In this document: positions 4,863 to 5,018 of the stretch, one piece after another
How positions within the stretch are numbered: the stretch's first letter is position 1
Layout: the number at the start of each line of letters is the position of its first letter
Assembly: GCA_030670015.1 (NCBI GenBank)
Contig: DAOVCM010000092.1
Span: 1 to 5,018 of the forward strand
Direction of reading: 5' to 3'
DNA from: Candidatus Bathyarchaeota archaeon
GTDB taxonomy: Archaea > Thermoproteota > Bathyarchaeia > TCS64
Length of the DNA: 5,018 nucleotides
The notes under the pieces: model-generated
Database searches by the model: none
What the model was told of the DNA's origin: nothing
Seen by the model: only the letters and a program-made list of their open reading frames with translations
Translations under genes and position numbers: made by a program

Positions 4863-5018
4863 CTATAACGGTTTATAAAATGCTTTTAAAGAGTCCTCCT
4901 CAGTTTTGATAAGTCGAATTCTATCACTTCTTTTTTGCACCCCTTTTATTGGTGAAAGTGATTCATGAAAAGCTCTTAAACACTTTTCATAGGTTAATTT
5001 AGTGTTCTTTTCCACGAG
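4863..5018 (-). CDS. 3' end of a minus-strand gene running off the window (partial)
   Basis: On the minus strand one frame stays open from the window edge for 51 codons to TAG at 4863-4865. It reads LVEKNTKLTYEKCLRAFHES, then LSPIKGVQKRSDRIRLIKTE and EDSLKAFYKPL. The composition is protein-like (charged, helix-forming, lysine and glutamate rich), and it lies head-to-head, end-to-end with the 4599-4835 gene, a usual convergent arrangement. The start lies beyond the window and I recognise no family. A 51-codon open frame can occur by chance, especially with only three A/T-rich stop codons to avoid, so the call is moderate. Confidence 0.42.
   Translation of the reverse strand, partial: LVEKNTKLTYEKCLRAFHESLSPIKGVQKRSDRIRLIKTEEDSLKAFYKPL

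Noticed and set aside
1..5018. CRISPR arrays, insertion sequences, tRNA or rRNA genes
   Set aside because: No repeated spacers, transposase-like frame, terminal inverted repeats or cloverleaf sequence could be found by reading both strands.

Overview
The window looks archaeal. The reasons are a UPF0147 protein (a family I know only from archaea), TATA-like boxes about 23-30 bases upstream of several starts with almost no leader, T-rich stretches instead of hairpin terminators, and frequent TTG/GTG starts. Family content suggests the TACK/Thermoproteota side, perhaps a Bathyarchaeia-like lineage. That placement is a guess, because no rRNA or other marker is present.

Layout. Positions 1-35 may hold the last codons of a plus-strand gene. 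It converges on a minus-strand gene (66-1154) of the DUF4392 / D-glutamate cyclase C-terminal-like family. A divergent intergenic region (1155-1495) carries an imperfect palindrome over the minus-strand TATA box, a possible 44-codon ORF and the promoter of a UPF0147 protein (1496-1768), which has a strong Shine-Dalgarno site. Next is a membrane-anchored SPFH/prohibitin-domain protein (1834-2778). Its frame is broken by one in-frame TAG at codon 70, with family sequence continuing in the same frame on both sides. A 111-residue three-helix membrane protein follows (2827-3162), then a TatD-family metal-dependent hydrolase (3255-4034) with all its metal ligands and a perfect 19-bp palindrome at its promoter.

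The last kilobase is AT-richer and poor in long genes. It holds a two-frame remnant, or frameshifted gene, of a ubiquitin-like ThiS/MoaD/SAMP sulfur-carrier-type protein (about 4207-4405, ending in Gly-Gly). It also holds a small basic hypothetical protein (4599-4835) and, converging on it, the 3' end of a minus-strand gene running off the window (4863-5018).

How the genes fit together. The SPFH protein and the small membrane protein are adjacent and both membrane-bound, so a functional link is plausible, although each has its own TATA box. The other genes look like independently transcribed housekeeping or unknown genes. The two points most worth follow-up are the single amber codon in an otherwise intact SPFH gene and the split ubiquitin-like protein. 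I see no CRISPR array, insertion sequence, tRNA or rRNA, and no clear new multi-gene system.
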